Assembly: GCA_011524615.1 (NCBI GenBank)
Contig: WTJZ01000234.1
Span: 1 to 8,451, forward strand
DNA: 8,451 nucleotides
Direction: 5' to 3'
From: Akkermansiaceae bacterium
GTDB taxonomy: Bacteria > Verrucomicrobiota > Verrucomicrobiia > Verrucomicrobiales > Akkermansiaceae
Part shown: positions 5,329-8,451 of the stretch, in pieces
Position numbering within the stretch: the first letter of the stretch is position 1
How the letters are laid out: every line of letters begins with the position of its first letter
Notes under the pieces: model-generated
The model's input: the letters and a program-made list of their open reading frames with translations, nothing else
Databases searched by the model: none
Told to the model about the DNA's origin: nothing
Program-made: the position numbers and the translations under genes

Positions 5329-6642
5329 TCAGCCTCCGATCTCGCTTCTCAGGTCTAGGTATCGGTTCGCGAGATCTACAGCAAAGCTCTCAATAGGGCT
5401 CCGCACGACAGCGATTCCTTGCTGTGTTAGCGTCTCTACGATCTGCTCGGCATCTTGCTCATATGCGGTCGCACCGATGTATTTATTAGCCTGCGCAGGA
5501 GTAGTCACGGGTTGCTCTAGGATTTCTGCGACCGCCGTCTCTCTGACAGAGGCTAACAGAACCAGATGCTTCTGCCCTAGGAGTCGGAGAGCTTCGACGA
5601 TTCCATGCTGATCCTCTGACCTGAGGTTCGTCAAGATCACCACTAATGATCGCTTACGAGGCTGACTCAGAATCCTCTTAGCCAGAGTCTCATACTCTCC
5701 ATATGACTTCGACGATTGGTAATCGTAGACATGGTTGAGCACCTTACTCATGCCACTCTGTCCAGAGACCGCAGGGAGAATACGATGTTGGCCCGCAGGT
5801 ACACCAAAGTTCATCATTCCTACCTTATCCCCCTGCTTGATAGCCATATAAGAGATCAGGATCTTAGCATTGAGCAAATGATCCAGAAGCGGGAGATCTC
5901 CATCAACCGCCCTGGTGCGAAAGCTACAATCCGTGACGAGTAGGACATTCTGATCTCGTTCCTCTTGGAACTCGCGTGAGATCATGCGCCCCATGCGTGA
6001 GGTCGCCTTCCAGTCAATCGTATTCAACTGGTCTCCATCTTGGTAATCTCGCAACTGATGGAACTCCTTACTCAGCCCACGGCTCTTCTTCTTGATAATC
6101 CCCATTTGCTGAACGCGATCTGATGTCGCCAAGAGACCGTAATTCAGGGCGGGGACATAGTTCGGGTAGACCTTGACTCTCACCTCTTCACCCAGCCTCC
6201 TAGAGCGCCACCACAGAGAGAGAGGGCTCATGACCTCGATATAGGCCGCCGTAATCGTAAGCTCCCCTCGCTTCTTAAAGGTGAGGCTACCCGAGATCTC
6301 GGCATACTCTCCTGGAGCGAGGAGCCCTTCATAGGGATATTGCTCATGCTCACAATCATCAGGGAGCCCATCATAGAGTCGGACCCGCTTCCGCAGCCAA
6401 CTCCTATTCGTGAGCGTCGCCTGTACATCAGTAGAGACTCCTAATGCATAACGGTCCTGGTATGATCGCTCGAACTTAAGCCGAGGCCTAATGATGACCA
6501 ATAAGGCATCAAATAGAGCGCACACTGCTAGCCCCCCAGCAAGTACAAGGCACGCCGTCTCTAAATACGGAACGAATGCTACCACTACCGCTAGGCAGAA
6601 GAGCACACTCGCACCGATAATGAGAACTCTACTAGGACGCAT
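5329..6642 (-). CDS. DUF58 / von Willebrand factor A-like membrane protein (437 aa)
   Basis: DUF58 proteins are membrane-anchored partners of MoxR ATPases and are thought to help mature or assemble envelope or metal-dependent complexes. The exact client here is unknown. Two membrane helices occupy about residues 6-25 and 28-51. A beta-rich, Ig-like extracytoplasmic part follows (about 55-160), including 'LTNRSWLRKRVRLYDGLP' and 'KKRGELTI'. The DUF58 signature is at 193-212, 'EFHQLRDYQDGDQLNTIDWK', and the vWA-like core follows with 'NVLLVTDCS' (D238), a partial metal-site pattern rather than a full DxSxS. Length is normal for the family. The ATG at 6642 is 6 nt after the moxR stop, so the genes are cotranscribed and probably translationally coupled. 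It is the last gene of the operon: the coding end meets a small GGAGG/CCTCC hairpin, and the next element is the bidirectional terminator region. Confidence 0.94.
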   Translation of the reverse strand: MRPSRVLIIGASVLFCLAVVVAFVPYLETACLVLAGGLAVCALFDALLVIIRPRLKFERSYQDRYALGVSTDVQATLTNRSWLRKRVRLYDGLPDDCEHEQYPYEGLLAPGEYAEISGSLTFKKRGELTITAAYIEVMSPLSLWWRSRRLGEEVRVKVYPNYVPALNYGLLATSDRVQQMGIIKKKSRGLSKEFHQLRDYQDGDQLNTIDWKATSRMGRMISREFQEERDQNVLLVTDCSFRTRAVDGDLPLLDHLLNAKILISYMAIKQGDKVGMMNFGVPAGQHRILPAVSGQSGMSKVLNHVYDYQSSKSYGEYETLAKRILSQPRKRSLVVILTNLRSEDQHGIVEALRLLGQKHLVLLASVRETAVAEILEQPVTTPAQANKYIGATAYEQDAEQIVETLTQQGIAVVRSPIESFAVDLANRYLDLRSEIGG

Positions 6643-6648
6643 GATGGA

Positions 6649-7704
6649 CTAGACGCGAGGAGCCTCAATAGAGTTAATAATAGCGATCACAGTCTCATCG
6701 ACGCTCTGACCCGAGATCGCGACCTCTGCCGTCAGACTTACGCGATGACGTAATACAGGGAGAGCACAATACTTAATATCATCAGGTACGACATAGTCTC
6801 GATCTCGTAACATGGCTAGCCCCTTGGCTGCCTGAATGAGAGCGATACTCGCTCGGGGGCTCGCACCATAACTCGTCATCACCGAGTCTCGCGTAGCCTG
6901 CACGATCTTCACCGCATACTCGATCACCTCTGGAACGATCTTTTGCTGTCGCATCCCCTCCTGTAGCACCTCAAACTCAGCAGGAGTCGTCACAGGCTCC
7001 ACCTGAGCCGTATCTAGGGTCTGAGTCCCCGAATACGTCGCTCTCGTCGCGATCTGGACCTCATCCGCTAGGCTAGGCTCCTGGACGAGCAACTTCATCA
7101 TAAAGCGGTCCAACTGTGCCTCTGGTAACGGGTATGTACCATCATGCTCGATCGGGTTCTGAGTCGCGAGTACCATGAAGGGGCGAGGCAACACATACGT
7201 CTCCCCATCGATCGTCACCTGGCGCTCCTGCATCACCTCTAGGAGAGAGGATTGCGTCTTAGCCGGCGCACGGTTGATCTCGTCTGCTAGGAGTAGGTTA
7301 GTAAAGACAGGCCCACGCTTCACCTCGAACTGCTGGGTCCCCATATTATAGAGGCTATGCCCGACTACATCTGAGGGCATCAAGTCAGGAGTAAACTGGA
7401 TACGCTTAAACTCCCCTTGGAAGGCCTTCGCGAGAGAGTTCACTAAGTGGGTCTTACCTAACCCAGGATGCCCCTCGATCAAGAGGTGACCAGAGCTAAT
7501 AAAGGCCGTTAAGACCATCTCTACTAGATCATCCTGACCGATAAAGACCTTGCGAATCTCATCCTGGATGCGCTGAATCAGAACTCGTTCTGGACGCGTC
7601 TGAGGAATCGCGACTTCAGGTTGTTGCACCTCAGGTTGCGTGAGCGAGGGCGCCACAGGTGGAGCCTCTGTTGCTGACGGAGTCAGGGAGTCATGTTCAT
7701 TCAT
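6649..7704 (-). CDS. MoxR-family AAA+ ATPase (351 aa)
   Basis: This is a cytoplasmic AAA+ chaperone-like ATPase that works with vWA-domain proteins. Visible motifs are Walker A GHPGLGKT (78-85), Walker B LLLADEINRAP (137-147), sensor 1 ATQNP (180-184), the arginine-finger region EAQLDRF (195-201) and sensor 2 GASPRAS (280-286). 'TPDLMPSDVVG' and 'FEVKRGPVF' are characteristic of the MoxR family. All catalytic residues are present. The first 38 or so residues are a Pro/Gln/Val/Glu-rich tail, probably disordered, longer than in many family members. The start ATG at 7704 overlaps the upstream stop as ATGA, and DUF58 begins 6 nt after its stop, giving the order DUF4350, MoxR, DUF58 in one operon. 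The 'moxR' name alone does not define a client, so no gene symbol is given. Confidence 0.95.
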   Translation of the reverse strand: MNEHDSLTPSATEAPPVAPSLTQPEVQQPEVAIPQTRPERVLIQRIQDEIRKVFIGQDDLVEMVLTAFISSGHLLIEGHPGLGKTHLVNSLAKAFQGEFKRIQFTPDLMPSDVVGHSLYNMGTQQFEVKRGPVFTNLLLADEINRAPAKTQSSLLEVMQERQVTIDGETYVLPRPFMVLATQNPIEHDGTYPLPEAQLDRFMMKLLVQEPSLADEVQIATRATYSGTQTLDTAQVEPVTTPAEFEVLQEGMRQQKIVPEVIEYAVKIVQATRDSVMTSYGASPRASIALIQAAKGLAMLRDRDYVVPDDIKYCALPVLRHRVSLTAEVAISGQSVDETVIAIINSIEAPRV

Positions 7705-8451
7705 AATGTTGATTGTAATTGTTGGAGTTCGTGTAAGTAAGAGACCCGCTCCTTGCCATCTCTAGGAACTGGAGTCGTTAAGATTGTTCGTTGTTGTGGA
7801 GTCAGCACGTCATCACAGCGCTCTAGAATCTCTGCCAGAGGCGTATTGATCGGGAGGTGTACACGCCTAGCGAGCGTCTTCGTCAGCCCCTCGATCACCT
7901 GATCAATGACGAGTTGATCAGCCGCATGACGGGTGTAAAAGTCTCCCGTCACGACGAGGTGGGACTCGAGCTTATTCTCCTCGCTAGAGACCGTCACGAA
8001 TTGGGGACCAAAGCGAGGCACCACGTACCAGACCCAAATGCCTACCAATACCCCAAGCGAAAGCAGGGCAAGAGAGCCATAGTCCCACAACAATGCCCAA
8101 AAGGAGATATCAGAAGAGTACACAAACCAAACTCGCTCGACCTCCTGCTTCTTGACAAAGTCCCATAGTAACGTCGCATGTTCCGCCTTCTGTAATGAAT
8201 CATTCAAAAACGGAGCCGCGGACGCGACCACACATAAGGAGCCCTCTCCACGCGTAAATTCGCGGAAAAAGGTATAGTCGGTATCCTCTTCTCCCCGTTC
8301 TCTAAAGCGTAATGAAGAATGAATATCCGTCTCATAGCAGACCTCAGCACCATCCTCACCTACAAGGCATAGCTCATTAATGAGGCCTCTATGCTCTTCA
8401 TGTTCTTCATGTTCTTCATGTTCTTCATGTTCTTCATGTTCTTCATGTTCT
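7701..8451 (-). CDS. DUF4350-type membrane protein, 5' part outside the window
   Basis: The frame is open without a stop to the right edge, leaving 249 residues of a protein that is usually near 400 long. A GTG at 8231 lies in the middle of conserved sequence and is not the start. In the visible part, residues 1-20 are a His-Glu-Glu repeat. An acidic region with two Cys follows ('INELCLVGEDGAEVCYETD'), then 'TRGEGSLCVVASAAPFLND' (about 66-84), which fits the DUF4350 'G.G.v.v.sd...f.N' motif, then 'HATLLWDFV'. One transmembrane helix at about 125-144 is followed by RFGP and a cytoplasmic tail of about 100 residues. Known DUF4350 genes commonly sit beside moxR and DUF58 genes, as here, and the protein may present substrates to that pair; its role is unproven. 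The stop overlaps the moxR start by four bases (ATGA). Confidence 0.78.
   Translation of the reverse strand, partial: EHEEHEEHEEHEEHEEHEEHRGLINELCLVGEDGAEVCYETDIHSSLRFRERGEEDTDYTFFREFTRGEGSLCVVASAAPFLNDSLQKAEHATLLWDFVKKQEVERVWFVYSSDISFWALLWDYGSLALLSLGVLVGIWVWYVVPRFGPQFVTVSSEENKLESHLVVTGDFYTRHAADQLVIDQVIEGLTKTLARRVHLPINTPLAEILERCDDVLTPQQRTILTTPVPRDGKERVSYLHELQQLQSTL
8394..8451 (-). repeat. 9-bp tandem repeat encoding (His-Glu-Glu)n
   Basis: On the plus strand the unit is TTCTTCATG. Five identical copies fill 8403-8447, with one copy differing by a base at 8394-8402 and a partial copy at the edge, so the array continues beyond the window. Because the unit is 9 bp, gain or loss of copies keeps the DUF4350 frame. 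The third bases are as identical as the others, so the array is recent or actively homogenised. Confidence 0.9.

Noticed and set aside
8229..8231. GTG at 8231 as the start of the DUF4350 gene
   Set aside because: Conserved in-frame sequence (GEGSLC before it, the acidic region and the HEE repeat) continues without a stop to the window edge.

Overview
The window falls into three blocks with different character. The organism is probably a marine-type bacterium of the PVC group, perhaps Verrucomicrobiota. This rests on the relict sulfatase, whose sequence resembles the large formylglycine sulfatase families of that group, and on the usually weak Shine-Dalgarno signals. The DUF4350-MoxR-DUF58 trio also occurs in Gammaproteobacteria and elsewhere, so the assignment is tentative.

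Block 1 (1-3176) is clearly AT-rich and reads entirely on the minus strand. It holds five small intact or window-truncated genes without clear functional homology. Two encode secreted proteins and three encode small membrane proteins, one of them YcxB-like. There is also a start-less coding remnant at 1508-1732. A 26-28 bp repeat (CAGAGTAAGGGG, then roughly CAGACTGCT, then an A-rich tail on the minus strand) occurs four times in the same orientation. It sits at the 5' boundary of successive gene units, so the block looks like an array of acquired cassettes of 0.6-1.1 kb. The array runs off the left edge.

Block 2 (3177-4400) is decayed DNA. About 385 bp have no convincing gene. A type I sulfatase pseudogene follows, broken by a 5-bp deletion in its N-terminal part and by a large internal deletion, so its pieces lie in all three plus-strand frames. 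An 11-bp-stem inverted repeat lies beyond it.

Block 3 (4401-8451) is ordinary, higher-GC core genome. A complete MscS-type mechanosensitive channel gene (plus strand) ends at a strong intrinsic terminator. Facing it is a tight minus-strand operon: a DUF4350 membrane protein (5' end beyond the window), a MoxR-family AAA+ ATPase (ATGA overlap) and a DUF58/von Willebrand-like protein (6-nt gap). MoxR and DUF58 proteins commonly work together as an envelope-associated chaperone/assembly system, and DUF4350 proteins are recurrent partners. The visible part of the DUF4350 protein carries an unusual His-Glu-Glu tandem repeat, encoded by a perfect 9-bp DNA repeat at the window edge.

The most interesting parts are the repeat-delimited cassette block, the Rhs-like C-terminal remnant inside it, and the HEE repeat.
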